Source: Prorocentrum cordatum (Eukaryota > Sar > Dinophyceae > Prorocentrales > Prorocentraceae). Taken from it: a stretch of DNA of 64,000 bases. The DNA lies in contig CAUYUJ010011214.1 of the NCBI GenBank assembly GCA_963575745.1, positions 37,501 to 101,500 of the forward strand. The letters are read 5' to 3'. This document shows, in pieces, positions 32,163-41,870 of this stretch (position 1 is the stretch's first letter; each line of letters begins with the position of its first letter). The notes under the pieces were generated by a model. That model saw only the letters and a list, made by a program, of their open reading frames with translations. It had not been told where the DNA came from and ran no database searches. The position numbers and the translations under genes were made by a program.

Positions 32163-34480
32163 TTACTCGCGCAGCGTGCACCCCCCTCCCGCCGCGGGGC
32201 AAAGGCGAGCCAGGGCATGTGAAGACGCCGCCGGCGGCCTTTTCGCCACATCCGCACGCGGCAAATTAGGCCCTGACAACGCGGCCCTGTTCCTCCAGGC
32301 ACGGGGGGCCGCGGACAGAGTCGGAGACGCACCTTTCTCTAGATGCGCTCGCGCCCAGACCGACACCGGCGAATCCATTTTGTCTGTCCGCATCCTCTCG
32401 CCGGGGTGGGCAAGGGCGCAGCCAGGGGCTACCCGGGCGAACGGTCCCGCGCGCATGGGCGAGACCTTGGTTGGGGCCGCAGATCTCCAGGGGCTTGTCG
32501 GACGCGCATCGATTATGTTTCGCCGACGGTCCACGAAGGCAGCTCGTCGCTGACTGCGCTCTGCTTCGAGTTTTTCCGACAAAGCAGCACATTGGCCTCC
32601 TGGTCACTCTCGCATTGGACTTGGTACGGGAACTAGCGAGACGGATGAGGATCGTCGTGCGATGCCTTTTGGCTTATCCCGCAAGTGGCTGGGGCGAGCA
32701 GCAATCCCTCGGCGACCGCATCGAAGCGCTTTTTTTCGACCGCGCACGAACGAGGCTGATCTCACCATTTTGTGGATAAGATGTTTGGTCTGGCCAACAA
32801 TCCGCACGCGCCCTCCATGGCGACCCTAGCCGCGTCGCCCCACCTGGCGGCCAGGGCAGGTCACTTCAGAAACCACTCAGGCACGGCACAGCACCGCGTT
32901 TTCCAATCGCGTTCGCCTTTCTCCGGGCGGGCCCGCGCCACGGTGCAGCAAGCAGGGGGACGCTTGCGCTGAACAAGCTGCGACGATAACTTCGAGCTAG
33001 TAGTGCCCTCCTGGTAAGCCCTCAGGCTTGCCGGCCTAGGCGCGACACTGGCGATGCCAAGACGTGGATGGGGCCACGCCTGGGCGGTCGCAAACCTGCT
33101 CGCCCAGCGGCGTCGACCAGCTGAGTTCCCGCGCGCGCGGAACCCGTGGGGAGCTGCCGCTGACTTCCAGCTGGACAGCCTCATTGCACTCATCGAAGCC
33201 GAACGAGGACCGCCCGCGTCGATGCTTGGCGCAGCTGAATGCGTTCCAAGGGCGGATGCTGGGCCAGAAACCAGTGGGCCAAAGCTGCTGACAACTCCAA
33301 CGCCTGTTACCTGCGCGCGCCGCGCAGATGCCCCTCGCGCGCGCCGCCAGGCGCATTGGCCATGACTGACGGGGACATTGGGCCGAAAGGCGAAGCCTCT
33401 CACGAGCGCGACCCACCAGGGTCGCGTGCCAGGTCGCCAGACCCACAAATACAGTGGCACTGTTTGTCTACTGACGTTCCCTCCGACTCTGCCGCGGGCG
33501 GTTCGGGCGGACTGCCATGTCCACGCCTCCATGGGCAAACCGAGCAACGCCCTGGCTGGCGCCGAGGCCATGCTGAAGCTCGCGACCGATACCTGGGAAG
33601 TAATACTTGGGCAATGCCGCAACGCTAGGGCCAGGGCCGACACAGCAATTCCTAGGAGGAGTGCCGCCCGGAACTCCCCCGCCCAGCCGCCGCCCTGAGC
33701 TTTGCCCCCGCTGTCGATGGTCTCATCAGTTCTTTCCGCGCCCGCCCTGCTGCCGGAGCGGGCGGCGTGGGTGGCCGGGCCGCGACGAAAGAGGCCAAGA
33801 CGCTCCCATGCGGGGTCATGCGACTATTTGCCGGAGCGTCTCGAGCCATGCAGCGCGCCGGGAGGGCGCGGGAACCGCTCCTCCAGATCCCGAGGCCGCG
33901 ATCCGAAGAGGGGCGAGAGAGCTGCCGGCGGACCAGCGCCTCCTCTCGGGCATGTCCATGTGGATTTGCTCATGGCGGGCGCCGGCGCAACGCGGCTTTG
34001 CGACGTGGGGGGTGCGCGGGGCCCGCTCAGTCAGCCTCGGGGCTCTCCCGCGCGCTATTATCAGCGACGCAGCACCGCGCTCGCCACATAGGTGAAGAAT
34101 GCCCGATGCCTGCAGCAATCTTGCGGGGGCGGCGCGCGACGGGCGAAGGCGCTGGATCCTCGCCCCAACTTCGCACTTCACGCGGGGCGTCTACGAGACA
34201 TCGCCCAATCCAGGAGGTCCTTCGACGCCGACCACCACTGATGCATTCGCATGGAGGGAGCACGTTCGAACCCCCTGGTACGCACCAACGGTCACCTCCA
34301 AGGCGGCTCCTTCTCACTCGACGGCATCGAACTCTTGGTGCGTGTTTGGACAGCGGCAGCGCCTGTGCGCGCGGCGCCCCCTCGGCACCGCGCTCGCCGA
34401 CGACGGCAATTCCGCCGCCCCCGCGGCCGGGGGTTTGGAAGCATCGCTCGATTAATCTGTTGTTTTTGACCCCTTGTAGG
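32163..34480. other. Unassigned GC-rich DNA with broken protein-like frames
   Basis: Overlapping frames on both strands without recognisable domains. Plus-strand segments near 33054-33365 and 33378-33698 contain helical sequence (SLIALIEAE; MLKLATDTWEVILGQ) but lie in different frames. They may be exons or remnants of the gene whose better-supported part starts at about 34481. Confidence 0.35.
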
Positions 34481-35296
34481 GCCAGAAAGTGGTGGCATGG
34501 CCTGTCGGGGAGGAGCTCCGCCACCAGGTGGCAGCGATTTGCCTTCGAAGCTCACCGCCAGGTGGAGCTTGCGGGGAGCTGCATCAACGTTGTACCAGCA
34601 GTGGGAGGCACTGACCTTAACCTTCCTGGTGAGGATGGATTTAGGAAGTCGATGCGCTCGTCCAGAACCATGCTGGAGTGGAGGATGCGCTGGAGGAAGG
34701 GCAAGAGGCTTTCCAAGTCGGCCCCATTGGCGGACGGCGAAGACGAGGACGAGGGGCCCAATGCATACGATGATGAGGATGAGGATTTTGGTGGGTCGGG
34801 CCTGTTCGGCCCCAGTGGAGGCGGCGGGCGCGCCGCCGACGGCGGCGACGCGGGGGCGGGCGATGGCAGCACCGCAGTGGCGGCGTCGCTGCTAGGAGAC
34901 TTTCAGCCAGGCGAGGCGGCGCCGTCGGCCGCGGGCGGCGCGTTCCCCGTTGCAGCCGCCGCTCTGGAAGTCTCTCTGGGCCTGGTGTGGGCGCGGCGGC
35001 TGCGGCGCGACGATGCCGCGCGCAGACAGAATGGCGCGCTCCAGCGTCGGCTTCGCAGCCAGATGCTCGAGGAGATGGGGGGCGAGAAGGGCGCCAGTTC
35101 GGAGATGGGCAGGCTGCTCAGGGATCTGGGAGAGGAGGTGAGAGATGAGGAGTTCCAGCGTCGACGCAAACAGAAGGATACAGCCGAGGATTTAGAGGGG
35201 CGCGAGATGATGCGAGTTCAGGCTGAGAAGGCCTCCAGCGAGGCGAAGCTGGCGCAACATAAGCAATTGCTGGTTGGACGCTCTCAGACGAGCTGA
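34481..35296 (+). CDS. Possible exon: acidic linker plus coiled-coil protein, unknown
   Basis: A plausible 3' splice site (TGTTGTTTTTGACCCCTTGTAG followed by GG) ends at 34480, and a frame runs from there to TGA at 35296. After a short basic start it has a strongly acidic stretch (DGEDEDEGPNAYDDEDEDF), a Gly/Ala-rich linker, then about 110 residues of charged heptad-like sequence (for example NGALQRRLRSQMLEEMGG). No catalytic motif or named family is recognised. The frame is open further upstream, but composition changes at the putative splice site. This is the best candidate for a host gene piece in the window, still weak. Confidence 0.4.
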   Translation, partial: ARKWWHGLSGRSSATRWQRFAFEAHRQVELAGSCINVVPAVGGTDLNLPGEDGFRKSMRSSRTMLEWRMRWRKGKRLSKSAPLADGEDEDEGPNAYDDEDEDFGGSGLFGPSGGGGRAADGGDAGAGDGSTAVAASLLGDFQPGEAAPSAAGGAFPVAAAALEVSLGLVWARRLRRDDAARRQNGALQRRLRSQMLEEMGGEKGASSEMGRLLRDLGEEVRDEEFQRRRKQKDTAEDLEGREMMRVQAEKASSEAKLAQHKQLLVGRSQTS

Positions 35297-35933
35297 CGCC
35301 AACCAGAAAACCGACCAGCGCTGGTACAAATTGAATGCCCCGTGGAGCTGGCAGAGCGCTGCAAGCAACCGGTGCAGTCATGTCTCGACGGACAAACCCG
35401 CAATCAGCGGGGATATTGAGAATTTGCTGAGCAACTACTAGAATGCCACTCTCTGGGCGGTTGGATTGAGCCTCGCTCCTCCCATCCTCCCCCTCTCTAG
35501 TATTCCACTCTTGGGAGGTTACATTCAACGGCGCTGGTATATCCGTGGTGTACGACAGGCCTAATCCAGTTTAGTCCCGCTTGATTTGCTTTATCCAGCG
35601 CAATCTGGCTGACTCCTGGGCTTAATCGGATTTTTTGTCGGCTTGTTTGCTCCTTTAATTTGGCTCAGTAGCCCTGAGCCGTTCTTAGGAAGAGCTCCGA
35701 GGAGTTGCCTCCGAACCCCCTCCCAGAGAAGGAGGAGGCCAGTCAAAGGAGGAGGAGGGGGGGCAGGGCGGAGGAGGGAGGCGGGGCCTGTGCACAGCTT
35801 CCCCACCTCTGCATGCGCCCCCCGCGAGAGACCCCTATCCCACTCCTGGCGGGCTTGCCACGCGCGAGCCTCGCCGGCTCCCCCCTGACTCCAGAGCAGC
35901 TGTGTCTCTGGGCGATGTCGTGAGTAGGGCTGA
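35297..35933. other. Intergenic DNA with a short imperfect direct repeat
   Basis: No gene. An imperfect 32-bp direct repeat (CTAGAATGCCACTCTCTGGG at about 35439 and CTAGTATTCCACTCTTGGGA at about 35498) lies about 60 bp apart. A purine-rich stretch follows at 35725-35790. Confidence 0.5.
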
Positions 35934-36106
35934 GAATTCAGTCGAAACCCATAGTAAGGATGCGCTTCTTTATCAAGGCTGCCCTTGCATCCCTGCTTTT
36001 TTCGGCCCATCCTGAGCCAAGGTTGACGTCCAAGAAGCTCTAGATGGGACTTCCAAAAGTCTTGCATCCTTACCTTGCATCCTTACTATGGACTTTGACT
36101 GTATTC
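35934..36106. mobile_element. MITE-like inverted-repeat element, 173 bp
   Basis: 30-bp terminal inverted repeats at 35934-35963 and 36077-36106 match at 26 of 30 positions, with a perfect 15-bp inner block CCATAGTAAGGATGC. About 113 bp lie between them. There is no coding capacity and I could not identify a convincing target duplication, so transposition is inferred from the inverted repeats alone. A chance hairpin is unlikely at this length. Confidence 0.55.
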
Positions 36107-37320
36107 GTAAGGCTCCTTTGGTGTCGATGTCCGCCCTACATTGCCGTCGCTGCGTCCGCCATGCCTTTGCGGACATAGCCGCCCTATTTTTTCGAGGCGG
36201 ACGCTTCCACCCTACAGTTTCACATCGTTTGTGCTGCGTCGATGTTTCGAGCCTTCCCGAGCCTCCCGCCCCGCGGAGCGGAACGACATGCCATCCCTTC
36301 GCAAGGCATAGCGTGTCGCTGGGACCGCCGTGGCGACACACTATCCGCAAGGTCCCGACCGTGAGGCGGAAAATCAATCAGAGCACGGCGCATCCGGAGC
36401 CAAGGGGCCCGCCCGGCCCCACGCCCGCTCCAGGCGGACTGCTGGCGGAGAGGGACGCCGCCTCCGAGGCGACCAAGCTGGAGCTCGGCCTCGGCAGCAT
36501 CAGGCCGCCGCGCCTGGCCAGGGCGCGCCGGGAGCGGGCGCGAGCGAGGGCCCAGGAGACCCTCGAGGCGCTCCACGGCCTCGCCTTCGGGGGGCCTCGC
36601 CTTCGAGGGCCGAGGGAGCTGGCATCTCTTCCTCGGCGGAAGGCCAGCGGAGGCTGGCGGAGGTACAGAAATCGTTATAGCGGTAGACGGTAAGCTTGCC
36701 CGGCTCAGGGCTGCCGCAACTCACCGGGCGTTTTCGCCAGGCTTCGTGCCCCGGGGCCCTCGCAGATCGACCGGGCTCGAAGGATGCTGCGGAAAGATGT
36801 GGTCGCGATGCTCGATTTGTTTCGCAACGTCGGATCTCAGGGAGCCAGGGTTTCCGTGCTGTCGTTGATCCTACGATTGGAAGTTATGTCGGAAATGCAC
36901 CCCAAGAGATGCGAACAAAAGCAGGGCGGACATTTCCGCCTCCAGCAAGTATGGCGGATATTTCCGCAAAATGATGGCAGAAACACCGGCGGCAAAGTCG
37001 GGCAGAAATCGACACCAGAGGAGCTTGAAAGCTGGGGCGGAAATTTCCGCCCTACTTGCGAATTCGCTTGAAAGTACGGCGCATCCGACATCAGAGCCCT
37101 CACAGATCGATCAGGCTCGAAAAATGCTACAAAAAACGGGTACAGGGCTTCGGTCGTGATTCCTCGTGATGTTTTCTTTGTTTCACAACGTCGGGTATCA
37201 GGGAACTGGGGCCCTGCAACGTCGAAAGCTCCAGCTGGAGCGGTCGAAGGCCCAAGGCTGCGGATGTCTCGGGCCCGCCAGCTTCCTGGCTCATGTGCCA
37301 GAGTCCCGACGTCGGCGGCG
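36107..37320. other. Intergenic DNA with TTTCCGCC palindromes and a 340-bp-spaced repeat
   Basis: No gene is recognised. A block starting CCCTCGCAGATCGACCGGGC near 36757 recurs as CCCTCACAGATCGATCAGGC near 37097 and continues to the TCAGGGA(A/G)C phrase in each. Between them lie three palindromes of the form GGCGGANATTTCCGCC at 36925-36940, 36953-36967 and 37035-37052; the last is a perfect 18-mer. Confidence 0.55.
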
Positions 37321-37339
37321 AGGCCTGGGGAGAAGGCAG

Positions 37340-37475
37340 AGTGGGCGGGGCTTCTCAGAAGGCTTGGAAGGCCCCAGGCCTTTCTGAGAGGTGTTCTAAG
37401 CCTTCCCCCAAGACACCGGCAACTTCTCAGAAGGCCAGAGGGCTTCTGAGAAGCCACGTCGCCTTCTGGAAAGGC
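37340..37475. repeat. GCTTCTCAGAAGGC palindromic repeat cluster, second site
   Basis: Several units of the family seen at 5285-5420, here including the perfect palindrome GGCTTCTGAGAAGCC at 37441-37455. Units are separated by 20-45 bp. Confidence 0.6.
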
Positions 37476-38608
37476 CTGCCCCTTCTCACTTCCCCCCGGC
37501 GTGCTGCCGAAAGCGAGGGAAGCAGACTGGCCACAGTAGGCACGAAGTGAACGGGGGGTCCTGGAGGCTAACCACGCCAGCAGCTCAACATAGATAAAAG
37601 AAGAGCCCACGACCCAGGGCTCTAGGAGGAGGAGGCCAGGAGAGGCGGTGGTAAGATCAGATGACGATGCTTTGCGACCGACTTGCTGGCTACCAGCCAG
37701 TCCTCCGTGTCTTCTGCCACACACAGAGGCTCTCGCCGCCCCCTCTCTTCTTATCTCTCCGCCGGCGCGCGACACACGTGCCAGGCGGGTGACCTTTGTC
37801 GCCGGCTGGCGCCGGCGCCCTCGCGCCTGGCGCCTGTGCGACCACGGCGCGGCCGGCGCGCTCCCCGCGCGCGCACGCGGCCGCCTGCTGCCGGCGCCTT
37901 GCTCACAGAGCGCCAGGCAAGTATTAGCGCCGCGCCCGCTGGCCCGTTGTTGCTGCCAACGGCGCGGCACGACTGCTGCCAGCGGCCGTGCGCCTGGCGT
38001 CTCGCCGGCGCCCGGCCGCCACTCTGCGCCCCGCTGCCCGCGGGCGCACGTTGCCCCGCTGGCAGCTGCGTTGTGCCACGCTCGGCGCCCCCTTGGCGGC
38101 CGCACGCTGCTGCGCCTCCGCGCGGCCCGGCTCCCCATCCCATATACGGGGGTGGGGTCCGTCGCCCGACAGGGGCGGTTTCGGGGAGCGCCGCTGGCCT
38201 GTCTGCCTGCGGCGCCTAGGTCGCGGGGCTGCACCCCCACCAGACTCAGGGTTTGTCCTGGCCCCCCCAGCGCTCCTCGTTCCTGGCCCCTCGGCCGGCG
38301 CGAAGCTGCCTTTGGGCGCGTGGCGCCTGTCCGGCGCCAGCCACGCAGCGGCTGCGCTGCTGCGATCTCCCGCGCAGCGGGTGCCCCATCTCCCGGCTCC
38401 CATCCCCTGGTGGGATAATGTCCGGCGCCTGACAGAGGCGGTTCCGGGGATCGCCGCCCGGCTTGCCTGCCGGCGGCGCCTCGGTCGCGGGGCAGCGGGC
38501 CCCGCCGGATTGGGGAGGTCCTGGCCGCACCCAGCACTCCTCGCGCCTGGCTCTTCAGCCGGCGCCAAGCGGCCCGCGGCCCTTGCCGTCGCGGCCGCAT
38601 CCAGCACC
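37476..38608. other. GC-rich DNA containing a 267-bp-spaced direct repeat
   Basis: Between about 38050 and 38608 two diverged copies of one block occur about 267 bp apart (GCCCGACAGGGGCGGTTTCG near 38166; GCCTGACAGAGGCGGTTCCG near 38433). Long minus-strand frames through this interval are Arg/Ala/Pro-rich and are not accepted as genes. It may be the 3' non-coding end or terminal-repeat region of the DIRS-like element that starts at 38609. Confidence 0.5.
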
Positions 38609-40702
38609 TCACTCTGGGTGCTCTTTCCGGTAGTGGGCGGGCTCCCGCGTCACCTCGAACCCCCGGTGGAACCCCTGGCACAGGTGCACGTACCTGCCCT
38701 GTGCAATGTTGTAGTGCACGGGCCCCTGGACTCCAGCGTCGCAGCGACCCTTCCTCTGGCGCTCCATCTTGCCAGCTCCTCCTTGCTTCTCTCCTGTCGG
38801 CTGCTCTTCTACGCTGGGCTGGCGGCTGCAGCACGCCAGGCCCGCGAGCCACCCGATCAGCACCGCGGCTCCCAGCAGCCCCAGCAACGCCATCAGCGCT
38901 GCACCTGCTGGGATCACCAGGACGGAGTGAAACCCGTCCTCGGACAGCTGCAGCGACGCCACGCCCTGCTGCTCTCCTGGGAGCGCGACGGCCCCTCCGG
39001 CCGTCTGCTCCACCGCTGCTGCCAGGGTGACCGCCGCCAGCGCTCTGGCGGCCTTCCCCTGGCTCTTAGCCTTCGCCAGGCCCTCCTTCGGCCGGCGGGC
39101 TACCTCTTCCTGCTTCGCACTCTGCGTGGCCGCCGCGTCCTGGTCGAGGCAGTTCACGCGCGGCTGCGTTAGCTCCGACGTGTCCTCGGCCATGCGCTTC
39201 GACACGCCGCGCATGGGCTCGTGCGCCTCCCACAGGTATGAGTGGAAGGTGTCAGAGGCCCACCTCCCGAACCTTCGCACCTTCTGCAGGTCGTCGATGC
39301 TATGATGCATCGCTGTGGCGCCCCCTACGCGCAGGCTGTGGGAACCCACCTCCTCTCGCCGCATCCCAGCTGCGAGGGCGGCCACCACGAGGAAGTGTTG
39401 AACCTCCTCTGTCTTGATGTAGTCCCCGTTGGCCCACCTGAGCAGCGGCTTGGCCTTCTCGCTGCCCCGCAGACGTTCCAGGAAGTGTTGCTCGAAGGAC
39501 TCGAGGGCGAGCGCCGGGCACGGCTCAGTGCCCGCGCGGTGCTGGTCCCGCACGCAGCCCACGTTGTACTGGTCCGTCTTCGAGCCTTTGATATATGCAG
39601 CGCTACCTCCTCGGCGTTCTTGAAGAGGACCACGCTCTGGTTGGTCTTGTCCCTTCCCTCCATGCTCCAGGTCTTCGCCGTGGACCACCCGCTCATGGCT
39701 CCAGCTCTTGCCCCGGGCCAGGTACTCGGAGGCCCGCAGCATGAAGAAGAACGCCGGGTTGAGGGCCAGCCACATTGCCGCCACGTCCGGCGCTGCGAGC
39801 TCTGCCCTCTCCTGGAGGAAATCCCAGAGCCAGATGAGCCTCCTCGGCGTCGCCGGCTTCTTGCGGCCGCTGGGCCCCTGCCACCTCTGCAGTCCGGCGA
39901 GCGTCGACCACAGCCGCGCTCTGTGGAGCAGCGGGTCGCCGTACCCCACCACCAGGTGCGCGTGCCTGATGGCGAACAGCTCCCGTTTCGCCGCGCCGAC
40001 AGTGCGCCCGAGGATGCGCACCAACAGGATGACGAAGCCGATCAGGGCGTCCTCGTCCGCCTTGCGCTCGGCCCCGTCTCGGCCCTCCAGCCATGGGGGC
40101 CCTTGCTGAGCGTTGCGTTGCCCCTGCCACTGGCGCCACCCAGCCCCGTGCCCTTCACGAGTGCCCTCACTCAGGCGCTGCATCAGGGCTTCGCGCTTCT
40201 GCCCCTCGAACAACTCCTGGTAGTGTTCCCCGCCAAGGAGGGGCCGGTCCGCCATTGGGAGCTCCGCCCGGCTCTGCCCCAGTGCCCGGGGCGTCACCAG
40301 CGGCTGCCCTGACGAGACTGACTTGCGCGGGCGCTTGCTCTTGGGCTTCTTCTGGGTGACCGGCCCCTTTGCCTTGGCCAGGTCGGCGGGCTCGAGTTCG
40401 ACGGAGGCCAGGTCTGGTGTGTCCTCGGGACCCTGGATCATGTCGTCCTCGATCTGTCGGAACCTCACGCCCTGGCTCTTCTTGCGCACCTTGTTCGCCT
40501 TGTCGGTGACTTTGCCCGGGCTGTCGAGCCATTCGTGGAGTCGCCCGCGTTGTCGCTCTTCAGCTGATGCCGTACCCCATGGGGCGCTCGGCGGGCCGGC
40601 GGCATGCGCGCACGCACCATGCAGGCTCGCACCGGCTTGGCCACGTCCCGCCAGCACCACCCGCCTCGCTCTCTGGTCGACGTGTCCCCGTAGTGCGAGC
40701 AC
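38609..40702 (-). CDS. DIRS-like tyrosine recombinase with C-terminal hydrophobic segment
   Basis: The catalytic core shows the conserved pieces of phage-integrase-type recombinases: a first Arg in FFFMLRASEYL, the H-x-x-R box SHSLRVGGATAM (around 39307-39341) and the nucleophile region RRFGRWASDTFHSYLWE with Tyr (around 39228-39250). Before it lie a basic linker and a helical N-terminal DNA-binding region. After it come about 150 extra residues, including a roughly 30-residue hydrophobic stretch (AGAALMALLGLLGAAVLIGW, about 38840-38930) and a His/Arg/Cys tail (YVHLCQGF). The true start is uncertain because the first 30-40 codons overlap the upstream ORF and look off-frame. Confidence 0.8.
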   Translation of the reverse strand: MLALRGHVDQRARRVVLAGRGQAGASLHGACAHAAGPPSAPWGTASAEERQRGRLHEWLDSPGKVTDKANKVRKKSQGVRFRQIEDDMIQGPEDTPDLASVELEPADLAKAKGPVTQKKPKSKRPRKSVSSGQPLVTPRALGQSRAELPMADRPLLGGEHYQELFEGQKREALMQRLSEGTREGHGAGWRQWQGQRNAQQGPPWLEGRDGAERKADEDALIGFVILLVRILGRTVGAAKRELFAIRHAHLVVGYGDPLLHRARLWSTLAGLQRWQGPSGRKKPATPRRLIWLWDFLQERAELAAPDVAAMWLALNPAFFFMLRASEYLARGKSWSHERVVHGEDLEHGGKGQDQPERGPLQERRGGSAAYIKGSKTDQYNVGCVRDQHRAGTEPCPALALESFEQHFLERLRGSEKAKPLLRWANGDYIKTEEVQHFLVVAALAAGMRREEVGSHSLRVGGATAMHHSIDDLQKVRRFGRWASDTFHSYLWEAHEPMRGVSKRMAEDTSELTQPRVNCLDQDAAATQSAKQEEVARRPKEGLAKAKSQGKAARALAAVTLAAAVEQTAGGAVALPGEQQGVASLQLSEDGFHSVLVIPAGAALMALLGLLGAAVLIGWLAGLACCSRQPSVEEQPTGEKQGGAGKMERQRKGRCDAGVQGPVHYNIAQGRYVHLCQGFHRGFEVTREPAHYRKEHPE

Positions 40703-41115
40703 GCGATGTCGTGCTCCGCCGTCTGGTAGACCAGGCTGCCCAGCGTTGCCACGACGGGCTTGACGTTCGGCGCCTGGAGGGCGTCCACCACGATGACCTG
40801 GGGACGCGCCCGAGTGACCAAGGCCAGGGGGTTGGCGCTCTCGAAACCCTCGGGGTCCAGGGTCAACGAGCCCAGCACCCAGTCCACCCCGTCACTCTCT
40901 GAGCCCTCGACCCCTCCCAGGCTCGTGAGGGCCCTCTGGTAGGTGCCGAGGGGGCTTCCAAGGACGATCCCTCTCACGCCCGTCAGCTGGATAGCCTTGG
41001 GCGGACCTGCCGGCTTGCGCCGGGCACAGTGTCGCCGCGCTGCGTCAGCGATGTTACCCTTCTCCCCCGGCAGCCTCATCAACCGGTTCTTTGCCTCGGC
41101 GACATCTGGCCCCAT
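40465..41115 (-). CDS. ORF between RNase H and recombinase, methyltransferase-like at best
   Basis: A 216-codon frame whose first about 180 codons look coding: beta-strand-like segments (RGIVLGSPLGTYQ, RPQVIVVDALQAP) then HDIACSHYGDTSTRERGGW. The last piece vaguely recalls the G-x-x-Q-x-R-x-R region of C5-cytosine methyltransferases, and DIRS-like elements often carry a methyltransferase here. Motif I and the PC or DPPY catalytic boxes are not visible, so the call is position-based. The C-terminal 35 codons overlap the recombinase and are likely off-frame. Confidence 0.35.
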   Translation of the reverse strand: MGPDVAEAKNRLMRLPGEKGNIADAARRHCARRKPAGPPKAIQLTGVRGIVLGSPLGTYQRALTSLGGVEGSESDGVDWVLGSLTLDPEGFESANPLALVTRARPQVIVVDALQAPNVKPVVATLGSLVYQTAEHDIACSHYGDTSTRERGGWCWRDVAKPVRACMVRARMPPARRAPHGVRHQLKSDNAGDSTNGSTARAKSPTRRTRCARRARA

Positions 41116-41138
41116 GCCTCTGGAGGCTCAAAGCGATC

Positions 41139-41870
41139 CTATCCTTTGCGGGCCAGGACGCTGTGGACCTTCTTGAGCTCCTCCCGTATGAGCCAGTCCG
41201 CCACGTCGTTGTGGTACGTGCGCACGTACACGGCTGTGACGGAGAACTCGAACTCCGCCCCCAGCCTCTCGACCAACTGGATGAGGTGCCGTGCTATCTG
41301 GTGCCCGGGACGCCTCTTGGAGAGCCAGGAGCGCACGTTCATGTTGTCCATCACGTAATAGACGAGTTCTCCTCTCCAGCTGCTCCCGCGGGTCGCTGCT
41401 AGGGCCACAGAGGCTAGGAGCTCCACCACCGTGATGATCCACCTCTCCTCGGAGCTCGGCAGTGCGAGGACGTCCTCCAACTGCCGCAGCAGGCCCTCTG
41501 CCTCAACGGCCATGTAGGCCGGCGCGCGGGCTTGCTCCACTCGCAGGGCGAGGCCCCAGTCGATGCAGCCGATCGTCTCGGTGGTGGCGTCCCCGCCTGT
41601 CCATCTCGTGCGCCGTGCTGTGCCCGGGAGGGCCAGGCGTTCCCTGGGCGCGAGGGCTTGTCGGAAGCTCGGCGTGAGTGTCGAAGCCCAGGCGTCGGCT
41701 GAGTCGAACAGGACCCGAAACAGCTCCAACGTGGCGTCCCACTCGTCCCAAGCCAGCTCTGCCTCTCCCGGGCTCCCTCCTGGGTCTGCCCACGGCGAGT
41801 TGCCCTCGTCACGTCTTAGCAGCCTGTCGATGGCATGTAGCTCGGGCCCTATGGCGGGCTGCGCCGTTAT
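41139..41870 (-). CDS. DIRS-like RNase H domain
   Basis: The reading frame resumes immediately after the TAG at 41871 and runs to 41139. The first part (QPAIGPELHAIDRLL) continues the RT connection region, followed by CIDWGLALRVEQARAP. The RNase H core shows EAEGLLRQLEDV, YYVMDNMNVRSWL and a final HNDVADWLIRE, giving the acidic residues and N-x-x-A-D box typical of DIRS RNase H. There is no ATG after the TAG, so it must have been one polyprotein with the RT. Confidence 0.7.
   Translation of the reverse strand: MTAQPAIGPELHAIDRLLRRDEGNSPWADPGGSPGEAELAWDEWDATLELFRVLFDSADAWASTLTPSFRQALAPRERLALPGTARRTRWTGGDATTETIGCIDWGLALRVEQARAPAYMAVEAEGLLRQLEDVLALPSSEERWIITVVELLASVALAATRGSSWRGELVYYVMDNMNVRSWLSKRRPGHQIARHLIQLVERLGAEFEFSVTAVYVRTYHNDVADWLIREELKKVHSVLARKG

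Noticed and set aside
34255-34285. tRNA T-arm-like GGGGGTTCGAACGT on the minus strand
   Set aside because: Flanking bases do not form a T-stem or acceptor stem, and no A box is visible.
36837-38852. 671-codon minus-strand Arg/Ala/Pro-rich frame
   Set aside because: GC-rich composition keeps it open. It crosses palindromes, direct repeats and the recombinase gene in the wrong frame, and has no domain.
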